The position numbers were made by a program, and so were the translations under genes. The notes below the pieces were generated by a model, which was not told where the DNA came from, made no database searches, and worked only from the letters and a program-made list of their open reading frames with translations. From Aquanectria penicillioides (taxonomy: Eukaryota; Ascomycota; Sordariomycetes; Hypocreales; Nectriaceae), in assembly GCA_003415625.1 (NCBI GenBank), contig PYIU01000002.1:4588001-4652000 (forward strand): 64,000 bases of DNA, written 5' to 3'. Shown here one piece after another: positions 40,889-52,176 of this stretch (its first letter is position 1; each line of letters begins with the position of its first letter).

Positions 40889-43813
40889 CTATGCTTCTAC
40901 CGCCGTAGGCTTGGGGTGTTGCTGCTCCACGGGTGATGGTGTTGGGGTCTGGCGTAGTGGCTCCATTGATTGTGTAGGTTCGGCTAAGGAGTCCATCTTC
41001 TGTCCGTTGGCCAGTCGCACACTCCCTCGCTTGCCTCGAACAACCTGCCCTGAATCCACTCTGTCTTGAAGCATCTCGTCTAACATCTTGTTCATCTCCT
41101 CAACACCCTTGTTCCGCTTCTTCTCTTCGAGACGTGACGGGCTACCTGGCATTGAGGATTGTCCCTCCTGTGAAAGGGGTGATCGAGGCTCGGTTGAGGC
41201 CTCGGCCGTATCTCGGGATCGTGCAGCGCTCCGCAGGGCGGCCAACATTCGATCCTTGTCATCCAACCTGGCTCGAAGATCTGCGATTTCATTATCCTTC
41301 TCTCGAAGGGCCGCCGCCACACTGTGGTCCTCTCCAACCATGATTGCTTTGTTGGGTGCTGAGAAGCCCACTGAAGTACGTGATGAGCTGGCTCGGCGAG
41401 CTTGCAGTAGGCGTTTTTCTAGCGTTGCAATATATCGATTCTTGTCGACGAGATCTGCCTGCAGGGCACGGTTCTGGGCCGTCAAGGAAGCGGTTCCATC
41501 ACCAAACTCTCCAATGCTGTCCTCGTCAGCTTCACCCGAGGACTCGCCGCCTTTTTGGTTTCCGCCGCTTGATCGTCGTCCGATGGTGGACGAAGCAGAG
41601 GTCATCGATGAAGTCCGTTCCAGGAGCGACTTGCCGCCAGTTGAGGTTGCGACTGATGATCGGATCGATGCCGGGAGCGAAATCTGGGAGTACCGCGAGT
41701 ATTGTCCCAGTGAGCTGATGGATCCGTTGGTGTTGACGCCAATGGATTTAGAGCTGAGGATAAGGCGGTTAAGATGATCAATCCGCTCTTTGAGCGCCGT
41801 CCGTGCCAGTTGCATCTCAAGAATCTGCTCCTCATGTCGCTCTGCAGCCTCGACCTCTCTAGCCTTCTCCTCCTCTTCATTCTGGATTTTATCTTCTTCC
41901 ACTTCGTCCTTCTTCTTCTTCTTGGCCTGGGTGTCCAGCTGTTGTCTCAGTTCCTGAATCTCCATCCTGTATCGTTCTAGTAGTACACGGGCGCCTCCGT
42001 CACCTCCAGCGCCCAGGGCCTCTTCGGCTCGCTTTGCATGACTGACAATGTTATTCTTCGCTCTCGAAGCGAATTTGAGGGTGTTAATGGTCTCTAGGGT
42101 GTGGTTGCTGCTGGAGGCCGCACTGCCTCCCGCACCAGTCTGGATTGTGCACAGAATACTGACGAGGGAATTTCCAGACAGAGCACCTTGGAGAAGTCGA
42201 GTGAGCTTGCTATCGCGGTAAGGAAGATGCTTTCCGTCCTTGTCACCGCCTTTAGCTTCCTTATCTTTCCATTCCGAAAGCTTCGAAATAACCGTTCCGA
42301 GTGTGAGCAAACTCTTGTTGATGTGGGCTCCTTCTTGTCGTCGCTCCTTGGATTCAGCAGCCTTTTCCGAACCTGCCAAGTCAATCAGGCTCAGTGTTGA
42401 GACGCGGACACCACCGGGGAGGAGGCCAGAACGCTTGCTTTCGCCAGATGTGTTACCGCCTGGTATGCGCTCTCGACTTTCCACGACGATCTGAACAACG
42501 GCGTGACTGCGCGAACTGCGGGCATTGAACTGCGTGCTAGCAGTTCGTCGAGCTTGGTCTCCGCGAGCAATGACTCGGAGGAGCTGCGTAGGACTCTGGA
42601 CAATTTCCTCTTTGAGTGGTGTGGCATAGACACCTCGCTTGCTGTCCTCTCGCAACTTGATCTCATCCTGCTGGCCGCCGCCAACTCCGACTCCAGTGCC
42701 GGTAGGCATACTCAAGAGATCGTGAATCTTCTCGTTGTAAATTTCGAGGTAACTAACCCGCAGGAGGAATTCTCGAGAGGGAGTTTCACGGATGTATGAG
42801 AAAATATCTGTGATTGCCAGAGGAATCACACCGGGTTGAGAGGCTGTTCCTTGCATGGAAAATGTCTTGCCCGTACCGGTCATACCGTAGGCAAATACAG
42901 TACCGTGGTAACCCTCCATAACTCGTCTAACGAGACGCTTTGCGATGTGGTCGTACACGCGGGAGTTGTTGTCGTGAGTCGTGAAGACATTGTCTAAAGC
43001 AAAGCCGTTAGCATTGTTTCCAAAAAATCGCCGGTTCCATGATTCCCACATACCATAGAAGTGGTCGCCACCATCCTTTCCTCGATATGAAATAAGTGAC
43101 TTTCGTCCGTCCACCAACCATTCGCCTTCTGAGTGTCCGCCTTGAGGATTTGCGTCCGGTCTAACACGGACGCTCACAAGTACGTTGCCCTTTCCGTCAA
43201 CCTTGGACGCTCGTTTGTCTGTGGACGCATCAGACTTCTGAACCGATCCCTCGGCGGGCTCATCATAGGTCGTCGCTGATGTTGAGTATGAGTCCTGGGC
43301 TGACGAACTACGGCTCTGTGGTGGAGAAGATACGCTGATCAAGCCGTCCGACATGCGCACGCTCGTGATTGACTTGCCATCAGCACTACCGTTGAGAAAA
43401 CTAGGTGTGGTCGAGCCAAACGTGCTGTACACTGATTCCTTGCTGGGAGCCACCTTTGATTTTCGTACGGATCGGTTCTTCTCTACAGCCCGAGGGCTAG
43501 GAGGCACGCCGTTGGGCGGTTGAGGGAAAGAGTTAATGCTAACACTCTTTCGAATCGTCTTTCCGGTGCCGTTTGTGGGAGCCCCAAGCTTCGACTGGGG
43601 GAGACCTGTCATGGATGCTGGCACGGGGGGAGCTAGACTCATTGCAGAGGGAGTTCTCAGGCCTGATCGAGGCGTTCCGGGCGCCGACTTCGAGATACTG
43701 GGGCTCGGGATGTTTCCGGTGCTCTTTCGAGTCTTGCTAACTGGGAGAGCGGGCAGCGCCATGTTGGGCGGTCCAAGAGATGGCCTAGATGGCCGTGGCA
43801 AGGCGGTGGTCAT
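40889..43813 (-). CDS. KIP2: Kinesin-7/Kip2-type motor protein (KipA)
   Basis: ATG 43811-43813. A basic Ser/Pro-rich N-terminal extension of ~205 residues precedes the motor domain: NVLVSVRVRPD, P-loop GMTGTGKT (about 290-297), switch I NARSSRSH, switch II LIDLAGSE, and TLETINTLKFASRAKNNI at its end. Coiled coils and a low-complexity tail follow, as in Kip2/KipA, the plus-end motor that carries polarity factors along microtubules in hyphae. The unspliced frame is open for 974 codons, but 42994-43053 is almost certainly an intron: GTATGT donor, GCTAACG branch, TTTAG acceptor, 60 nt and no stop. Removing it gives 954 residues and restores the kinesin motif HFYDNVF in place of a 20-residue insertion. 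The exons are therefore 43054-43813 and 40889-42993. Confidence 0.93.
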   Translation of the reverse strand: MTTALPRPSRPSLGPPNMALPALPVSKTRKSTGNIPSPSISKSAPGTPRSGLRTPSAMSLAPPVPASMTGLPQSKLGAPTNGTGKTIRKSVSINSFPQPPNGVPPSPRAVEKNRSVRKSKVAPSKESVYSTFGSTTPSFLNGSADGKSITSVRMSDGLISVSSPPQSRSSSAQDSYSTSATTYDEPAEGSVQKSDASTDKRASKVDGKGNVLVSVRVRPDANPQGGHSEGEWLVDGRKSLISYRGKDGGDHFYGMWESWNRRFFGNNANGFALDNVFTTHDNNSRVYDHIAKRLVRRVMEGYHGTVFAYGMTGTGKTFSMQGTASQPGVIPLAITDIFSYIRETPSREFLLRVSYLEIYNEKIHDLLSMPTGTGVGVGGGQQDEIKLREDSKRGVYATPLKEEIVQSPTQLLRVIARGDQARRTASTQFNARSSRSHAVVQIVVESRERIPGGNTSGESKRSGLLPGGVRVSTLSLIDLAGSEKAAESKERRQEGAHINKSLLTLGTVISKLSEWKDKEAKGGDKDGKHLPYRDSKLTRLLQGALSGNSLVSILCTIQTGAGGSAASSSNHTLETINTLKFASRAKNNIVSHAKRAEEALGAGGDGGARVLLERYRMEIQELRQQLDTQAKKKKKDEVEEDKIQNEEEEKAREVEAAERHEEQILEMQLARTALKERIDHLNRLILSSKSIGVNTNGSISSLGQYSRYSQISLPASIRSSVATSTGGKSLLERTSSMTSASSTIGRRSSGGNQKGGESSGEADEDSIGEFGDGTASLTAQNRALQADLVDKNRYIATLEKRLLQARRASSSRTSVGFSAPNKAIMVGEDHSVAAALREKDNEIADLRARLDDKDRMLAALRSAARSRDTAEASTEPRSPLSQEGQSSMPGSPSRLEEKKRNKGVEEMNKMLDEMLQDRVDSGQVVRGKRGSVRLANGQKMDSLAEPTQSMEPLRQTPTPSPVEQQHPKPTAVEA

Positions 43814-46110
43814 GATTACGGTTGTAAAATAACGTCAAGAGAAGGAAATAAAGGAAGGAACGCTCGCAGGTCTTGTATTGAAGACCTGGTGCAAGGTCTG
43901 TAGGTGCCGTTCAAAAATGGTTCAGCCGTCCATGAACCTAGGCAAAGAAAGGACGGGCGCGTGTTGGGTTAAGCAGTATCACCACCACAACCCTCCGTCG
44001 CCAATAAATTGCAACTCGAAAACCGATCCGATGGCGAGTAAGGGTCGGCTGCGAAGCGGCGGGGGAGTAGTCTGTTCGATCAAGGGACAAGGCCGATTGT
44101 TGAAACGATGGCGGACGACGGGACTGAGAGGAGAGTTCCTCGAGGGATTCGGTTGTCCTGAAGCATATACCCGTTAGTGGCGCTGGGGAACAGCCGAACG
44201 GCAACAGGGTATGACGGCTCAGAAGATGCAGAGTCCCTCGTCTGGTGCTGTTGCGCAGCGGACAGACAAGATAATGTGATGATGAAAGACAGAGAAGCGC
44301 GGTGGAAGACGTACCGTACCGACAAGTCGCCAAGGGCAGGAAATCCTGGGCCAACACAAGGGTTCGAGCCGAAAGGGGGCAGCGTCGAAGGGTTGAAGGG
44401 GGATGAGAACCCTCACGAAGCGCAATACAACGGAGGACAGGAAAGTGAAACCCCTCTCACAAAAAGCAAAGACCACCGGGCCCAAGTCGTCCAAGTCGTC
44501 GAGTCTCGAGTTGCCAAGTCCGGGTCTGGAGGCTAGGGGGCTCTAGCGTAGGTCAGGTTTCTCGTCACTTCAAGGGCACCAGCACAGCACGGTGACGATG
44601 TCGAGCCAGGGTTTGGGTTTATGATGGAGGAGGGAGCAGGAAGATGGGGAGGAAGTCCAGGCAGTGCAGTGAATGAGTGGGTGCTTGTCTTGGGTCAAGG
44701 AGGCAACACGGATCAAGATCAGGGCCTGGCGACGCGGCGACAGGCGTGGGATAAGTTGATCTAGCGGAGACCTTGGTACTTGGCCAGGGCGGAAGCCGAC
44801 GACGCCGCCGGTGTCGATGCTAGTGGCTTTAGGAATCCTTACGGGAAAAGGGTCGAGAGGGACGGAGTAAGTGCCGCTTGGTGCTTGGTGTTGAAGGTGG
44901 GGAGCCGGGCCAGGTCGTGGGCGTTGGTGGGTGTGCCAGCAAAAATGGGCCGCGGGAGGGGAGTCTGGCCTGCGAGTGATGGACGACTGGACAGAGGGAA
45001 CGCAGAAGCGCGGGCGGATCCACTTTGACAACGAAAGAATGAGTGGAGTGGCGTGACGTCGCGCGCGGAGTGAAGTGGGTGGATGTGACGGAAAGGAATG
45101 AGAATGAGAGACCTGCACAAAAAAAAATGAAGAAGAAAAACGACAAAAGTAAAATCTGAAAACAGAAGAATCAGGGACCATTTGCAAACGGTGGACTTGA
45201 GGACTCGGGGACTTGATGGGGGTTTGGGAAGGGGGTTCAGATCCGGATACAGGGCCGCACTCGTCCCAGTTGAGGACTTCATCCACGCCCATATGGGGAA
45301 CAAGGTCATTTGCTAAGTTACCACCCACCATTCTCAGTGTGCCACTGTCCGTCGTGAGGTCAGGGACCTGGCCCAGGCTCCCTCATTCACACGGCTTGGG
45401 CCCCCGGCGACCTTACAGTGTGTACAGGACTAGCGTCGCCCAGGTGGTACCTCGGCTGGCAATGTAATTACTGCAGGAGGCCAAGGTACTGACTGCAGCG
45501 ACAGCCGAAGGCTACCATGCCGCTCTGGCAGCGAGAATCCAGAGACGCTGGGGTTGCTAAGATTACAAGAGAGCACATGGACGGTAGGAAAGCCGGGCAC
45601 TCTAATTGCGATATGCAAGCCTGGGGGGTGGCTGTCGCACTGGGCAGCCCATGGGTTGCCCGAATTGCCCAAAGCCAAGGCAGCCAACCGGGGGGGGGAC
45701 GTCCAGGGTCCCCCCCGGGGCTTCGGGGACGGCGCTCGAGGGCTTTCAGGGGTGTGAGGGATGGATGGATGTTGACGGAGGTGATGTTCGCTGCTTCACG
45801 AGTCCAGGGACGGTTTGCGCATCATTGCAAACATCCCACTGGCAAAGCCACAGGCCCAATCTTCCGGGCCTAGCTGGCTATACTAAGTCTGGGACGATTG
45901 GGAATGGCAGCGGGGGGGCGTGAACCAGGCGTGAACCAGGCGTTGAAGTGGAGTGCCTGGCGATGCTTCAGTGGTCAATGCCTGGGGGAGCTGACAGTTT
46001 CGGGTATTGAGCGGCGCTCTAGATTGGCGCTGGAGGCGCCCTTGTGGTTTTAGCTGCATAGCTCATATCTCTCTCGCTCTCTTGGAGTCTCTCTCTATGC
46101 CCGTCAGTCT

Positions 46111-46130
46111 GGCTGGCTGGCTGGCTGGCT
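46111..46130. repeat. GGCT tetranucleotide repeat
   Basis: Five perfect tandem copies of GGCT. Confidence 0.9.
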
Positions 46131-46413
46131 GTCTCTGACTCTGTCTGTGTCGTGGCGTGGAGTGGAGTGTCGCAAGACACGTCCAAAGGCGTCCCACTAA
46201 CTGACTTTCCCGTCAGCCGGCAGAGGCAACAAGCACATATAGACTGAAAGGGAGTTGGCAAATGACCAGTCAGTCCCTTTGATTGTCTCGGATTCTCTAA
46301 GCTCCATGTTCGAGATTTGGGTTGGTGGCTCAACAGACGACGGGCGTTGGACGGGATGCGCTGTAGATCCTAGCAAACAAACATCCCTTGCTCCTTTGTT
46401 CTACTTGTAGTTG

Positions 46414-46430
46414 CCCCCCCCCCCCCCCCC
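46414..46430. repeat. Poly-C run (17)
   Basis: Seventeen consecutive C. The length is uncertain given the apparent homopolymer problems of this sequence. Confidence 0.8.
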
Positions 46431-49288
46431 TTCCCCCTGCGACTTACCACATAGTATGCATCTACTGTATTTGCTCGAGCCCCCATCCCGGGATCCTTGG
46501 ATCCCTTTTTCATCTCTTCCTGCATCCCTCTATCCAATTGCAATACATGGTCTTGAAATTCTTCATCATCGGCCCTGCTGCTACCCGAACGGGAGAGCTG
46601 TTGGAAACCCACGTTTCCTCCGCCGTTCGTCGGCTTCCTGCATCGGCTTCATCCTCGCTCCCGTCCATCCGTTCTTGATACTGCATGTATGTATCTGCTG
46701 TCTCTCCTGTATCTTGTATCCCGTCCCAATACGACGGCGATGGTTCCTTGTCTTCTTTGCCACCTGCCAGGGAAGGAAGACATATTATTCCTCGCATGCA
46801 CATGTGAATGCCATGCACGACGAAGTGTCTTCGCCCAGTTGACTCTTTCCCCCTCTTTTTTCCCTCTTTGATGAGTCTCCTTCCTGTCTCCGTCTCCCTC
46901 CGAACTCTATCAATCCTTTCAGCCCCATCGCCACTTTCCTCCCTTCGGCCTCCCTGTCCTCAGTCTCCCTTCCTGTTTCCCACGAATGCCATTGCTTGTT
47001 GCCAAGCCGACCCGATTTTGCCGTCTGAATTGGTTAGCACAAAATTTTCTGATGGACTGACCAAGCCATGTTCGGGCAGCCTCAGGCAGCCTCATGCCCC
47101 TGGCTACCATCCCGGCCTTATGCGGCTAGTTTAGCTCAAAGGTGTGGTGGGTGTGGTCCGGCTACCAAGAGACAGAACGGGCACAAATTACATACGGTCA
47201 TCACGGTAGCATCCAGCTCGGTATTTCGACATGTTCCTTGTCTGGGGCTTGGCTGAGCTTCGCAAGCCTTGTCATCACGCGCCACGGAAAGGCAACGCCG
47301 TCTGATCCTTGTTTGTCCTTGGAATGCGGCTTGGTTCTGCTGCGTCATCGCTCAGGTTGCAGAGTCTCCTCGGGTCTCTCATACACAGTACACGTGGAGG
47401 GTGACAGGAACTACCACGGCATTGACTGTCCCCATCTGGGTACAGAAAAGTGACCACATCACTTGCGTCTCGCCTGCGTCTGTGTGCGCGCAGACGGTGG
47501 ACACATCCCAGGTTCCCGTTCCGAGAAGCATGGCATGCCTCGTGGTCCATGCGCAGCGTCCGGGCTTGCGGAGACTCGTCAGATGCATCAACTAACTTAG
47601 TTCTCCGGATAGAGACTGTGCCTCCGAGAAAAAGAGGGAGCGAGGGAGAGGGAGAGAGCGGAAGACGATTTGGGCCATGCCGCCATGTCGTCCAATAAGC
47701 CAAGATCCCATGCACGGCTACGGATGCAGCTTGCAGGCACAGACGCGGCTGCATCAGACCAACCCACCCGACGATTGACGATCGCGATTCAACGGGGGTG
47801 GCAATCATCGACGCAATCTCACTGCTTTGCCTCGTCAGAATCTCTCAGCATGAGCCTTCAGCCTTTGACTTCCAAGGCGGAGTGGCATTGCCTTCTTTGC
47901 CACCATGGTCATGGACAACTAAACCTGGGCATTTTCCTTGCTGACCATCCAGCCGGGTCCCCGAAAATCCAGAAACACCTTGACCGAGCCAATGGCGATG
48001 CTGTGTTTGGTTCCTCCGAATCACCTCTGTGGGTGACATGCGTAGTGCGGGATTGATGTCTCACCTCACTTTTTTCTCTCTCTTTTCTCTGGCACGCCAC
48101 GGCTTGGTTGTCCCAGCGCCCTGCCGCCTCTCATGCTTCGTGATAGCGCCGGTTCATCACCTGGCCGCCGTCTCATCTTGCCAGCGCGCCCTCTCAGAGC
48201 GCGCCTGTCGGGTCCGAGAAATTGTGGCTGCAATTTCCCAAATCAACCAAAATGACACAGCAACCTCGATTTTTAATCTTTTTGGCCTTGCTACTGCGTT
48301 GTGCTAATGCAGCCAGTTTTGCTATTTTGTCCAGGCAGATGCATGCAGCACTCAATCCTCCCATCACAGAACAAATCAGCACAACGTTCACTCAAGTTCT
48401 CCGTTCTCAACGCTATTGCTCAAACTGCACAGAACGTCCGTGAGCCACACCCTGTCAGCGGCCATGCCTAATCCAGGTCCCATCCTCGATGAAAGGATCG
48501 AATCATCACACGATACCACTAAATGAACAGAACATGATGCCAGATTCCCAACGCCCGCCCACCACCAACCGATCTGCATCCCTAACTTCCTGGCATGGAA
48601 CACTCGGGATTCGGCCGCCAAGGGTCCAAAAGTTTACCAGGGTTCTTGTGGGGAGCCGTTGACGAGGCTTCAACCAAAGGTGAGCAGATGGACCAGACCA
48701 GTCCCCTTGTTGTTCGCCCCTGAACAGGAGCATGGGTTCACCAGTCGCGAGCTCTCGGCTTCGTGTCTTCGGACGAACATACGAGCCGTTTAAAATGTTT
48801 TATTCGTCCTTAACTGAACGGGCGTTGATGTGATAATGCACCCCTAGGCAATGCCCTCGTCAGTTCTCATCTTCCCCAGCCTGCCATCATGCATCCTTCC
48901 ACCGGATAAGCCATGCGCACAACTCCATCTGACAGCTCCCATCCACTCCTATTCTCCAATGCTCGCCTTCATCTGCACGTGACTTCGTCACAATATCTCC
49001 TCACAAATCTCCGCGCATTGGTTTCATCCCTATCACAATCTTGAACCCCGGTCAATTGCACTCCTTCTGCAGAGTCCCGTGCCCACGGCTCTCCTCCACC
49101 CACCAAGGACCAGGTTTGTTCGCCTGGGGCTTCCATGATACGCCACTTCACCAACGGTGTCGAAAGCCTGCATTGGGCCTTTTTTCTAACTTGACCTCAA
49201 CTTGGATTAGACGATTGAGGCTATCGTATGGAACAGTCAAGGCCTGGCCCTGTAATCTATCCGTCATCGAGTTTGCTTTTTTTTGGGA

Positions 49289-49305
49289 GGGGGGGGGGGG
49301 GGGGG
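49289..49305. repeat. Poly-G run (17)
   Basis: Seventeen consecutive G preceded by TTTTGGGA; same caution about its length. Confidence 0.8.
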
Positions 49306-50446
49306 CTATCCAATCCTTAGCTTTTTTGCACCCTCGGCGGCCTAGGATGGTCTGGTCAAACCTAACTTAGTCGAAGGATTTGGGACTGTGCCGCCCAAAG
49401 CGCCATTGACAGAGAGCTCTCTCCCCACATGGCTACCCGTTTGAAAGGAAACTTGAAACAGTAACACATAAACCGTTCTGTCCTCGATGGGGTACTCGGT
49501 TGGCAGCTCCGAACCTTGATCGCAAGCCAAGTTGCAAGAGGTCTGGAACATCATAGCCGAAGTATATCATAAACGGCCTCCGGATGTCAATACATAACCG
49601 CCAAAACCTTGGAGCCTATTGAGGCGTCATGATGCCCTAGTACATTCCTGTCGTGTCTTGGCCAGTTCGTCAAAGGGAAGCGTTTTTCTCCGGCAGGGGC
49701 CCGTTTCGCTCCAGTCTGCCCGTTATTAGCAGCTCGTCGGGAAAATTATCCTGGGGTTCCACGCGTGGTGGATTGGCAACCTAGGCAGGCAAAAAAGAAA
49801 TGTGAACACCTGCTCCACTGGCTCGGAGGATCACCACCAGACCCAGGCAAGCTCTCTTTGCTCCCTCCCAGGGCACAATGGATATTAGGAAACACGCACC
49901 GTGCCCTGTTCGTTCGTTCCCAAGGAAACTCCAGATGGAGCCTTGTATTTCCACGTGGGGTGTTTTGGATTGAGTCGACCCGTTGCACCGGATCTGCCGC
50001 TTGTTTCTCGCTTTTGTTTGTCTCGACGCTCGCAGTTCTCCATCGTTCCGTGATATGGGTTATCTTCAGCGAGGAACGTGGCTCCAAATGTCCACACTAT
50101 CGTAGCTTAACTACCTACCTACCTGTCACACGAGTGGCAGGTGTTGCTGAATCAAATGCTAACCCGCTGTGGAGTATACCGCTGTTTGCGAACTTCATGG
50201 CTGACAGTTGAAGCAGACAGATACCTACATCTCTGTATGCAGGTACCTTGTATTCTATGAATAGCAGCTTCGTTACATATAAATGACTGATATGAACCCT
50301 CCATCTAGGTTGATGATAGGCTAAATGTGCCGGAACTTGATCTAAACTTCATCCTCCACGTACCCCCGTTTCTCATCTATTCGTAGAATCAGTAATAAGA
50401 AACCATCACAAAGACCAATGTCGATCTTCCAAATTGTGCCCTCCTC

Positions 50447-51545
50447 TTAAACTCCGAGTGCCCTGAGTCCCCTTCCCACGCTCCCAGTCTCGAACACCTC
50501 GACAACGCCTAACCCTACCGCCTCCCCCAACACCCACTCCCACTCAACTCCCCAGAACTCCTTCCATCTCGGCCCATACAGCCCTCCACCCTCGAACCGC
50601 TCCCGCAGCCAGCTCTCTGGACCCTCGCCCCATTTCGTCCGCCCCAGAGAGTCCCGGACCCAGTCCACAGCGCCCTCGGCCAGCTTCAGGTATCGCCCGT
50701 GGCCCGGCACCGAGAGTCGAAAGGCCGCCGGCAAGGCATCCATCGAGGCTGCGTGAGTCAGCGTTGGGGCCCCTCCCCTCCACCTGCCAAGTAGATGGCG
50801 TTGCGGCCTCCAACGGCAGAGACGGTGCCTGAGGCGAAGCGAGAGACGTGATGGATGGACGTGAGAGTTGTTCTGTCTTCCGGACGGACGTCAAGTGTGG
50901 TTCCGGGAACGGCGGGAGTTGAACTTGTAAGGAAGCCCGCTCGGACAAGCTCGTCGGTCTGGCGGCTCTCCAAAGCACCCTTTGGCAATGTTTGCGCTGT
51001 GGGATTCTCTTTCAAGAACTCCATAAACTTCCTCTTGGTCTCTTCTCCCATCTGTGTTTTGCCAATCATGTCATCCAAGTCTTTCGTCTCAATGAGCGCC
51101 TCGCCTATCCCACCCCGTCTTTCTACTCTCACTCTCCTCAAGATCCCCTTGCTTGTAAGTTCGGCCATTTCCCGTGCCACCTTGGAAGGTGAGCTTAATA
51201 TGGCATTGAGATGGCCAACCGTGACGGTAGCCGGGAAGGTGAGGCGGTAGTTGAGCACCTCAGTTGTCCGCGTCGAGTTGAATCCAGTGGCCGGTACGGT
51301 ACTGAACATTCGCCCCGAATGTAACGCATGGCTTGCACCACATCTCGCAGCGTCAGCTCCTCTTCTAGGAGTTTGGTGAGTCCTACATCATCGAGTTTGT
51401 CCTGAAATAGTTCTGCTTCCTGCTCCTTGGGTTTTCGAGCCTTCCGGGGAGACAGTCCTCTTGAAGACTGCGTCGACCGCGATAGTTGTGAGGATTTTCT
51501 CACTCGGCTAGATTTCCCGAGAATTGAGCGAATATTATTGGGCAT
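50447..51545 (-). CDS. STK19: STK19-like protein, two frameshifts
   Basis: Three frames in series read as one protein from ATG 51543-51545. Part 1 is a basic N-terminus (MPNNIRSILGKSSRVRK) and a helix LTKLLEEELTLRDVVQAMRY. Part 2 starts at STVPATGFNSTRTTEVLNYR and includes TVGHLNAILSSPSKVAREMA. Part 3 starts near TLTHAASMDALPAAFRLSVP and ends VVEVFETGSVGRGLRALGV. The joins fall at C runs 51313-51316 and 50770-50773; one added base at each gives 366 residues and a length divisible by three. The winged-helix-like repeats and the AFRLSVPGHGRYLK / LVEVFETGSVGRG motifs match the STK19 family, named as a kinase but without kinase motifs. The mammalian protein binds DNA and acts in transcription-coupled repair. 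Function in fungi is inference. Confidence 0.78.
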
Positions 51546-52176
51546 TTTGCTGGATTGTTTGTTTGAAGGTGATGAGGTTATTTCGGGAAACGTTCATGTT
51601 CTGTCATCCGTACCTTTCGCATTCGAAATGGAGCGTGGTGGACGTAAAAAAATTCCAGAGTATTCGTAAACTGCCTCTAACGCACACGAACTCTTGTAGT
51701 ACAACTAAAACGCAACTAGGGCCGCTCCTCAAATACCAGAAGATAGAGACCAACAACCAATACGAAATGGTGAGAATACAAATCAAGGTTGATGCCTATT
51801 CATCTCACGTCACAAGCTACCCTATAGAATTTCGCCTTGCTGACTAACATCGTCCAAGGTGGGCCTTGTGAGACAAGAACGGCGTTGCTATAGGGGGATG
51901 AAACACCACGCAGTAGACGGTCTCTTTTAGGAAGACAGTCTAGCAAGGAATTGTAAAGTTAGAACAATGTCATCTATATCCTACTACAGTGTCTAAATAT
52001 TTTCATGTTTACTAACCTGCTTGTTTCCGAGTAGTTTGCCCTAGTGATCTCTCAACGACGAACAGACTCACTATAATATGTCATCAAAAGAACTAGGCTT
52101 CCCAATATTGAATATTTTGATTCTCTAAATTTTTTTTAACCCTTTTACTTTGTCATTCTATAATCTGGCCAAGGTC
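51546..52176. other. Intergenic
   Basis: STK19 promoter side and 3' UTR of the permease gene; AT-rich. No gene seen. Confidence 0.5.

Larger units (their letters stand above)
43814..50446. other. Gene-poor 6.6-kb region
   Basis: I find no convincing protein or RNA gene. ORFs of up to 253 codons are unstructured, overlap repeats, or lack ATG and splice logic. Notable elements are (GGCT)n at 46111-46130, a 17-C run at 46414-46430, a 17-G run at 49289-49305, a CT-rich stretch near 46850-46990, a short GTGAACCAGGC duplication near 45920, and CTACCTACCTACC near 50106. The left end is the kinesin promoter. Confidence 0.5.

Noticed and set aside
42994..43053. 20-residue insertion in the kinesin motor as a genuine protein feature
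   Set aside because: Sequence has full intron signals, and removing it restores a conserved kinesin motif; treated as an intron.
44570..45331. 253-codon minus-strand ORF in the gene-poor region
   Set aside because: No domain; Ser/Pro/Phe-rich reading of CT-rich DNA, with the first ATG and context unconvincing.
49765..50211. 148-codon plus-strand ORF
   Set aside because: Random-looking composition, no splice signals or family motif.
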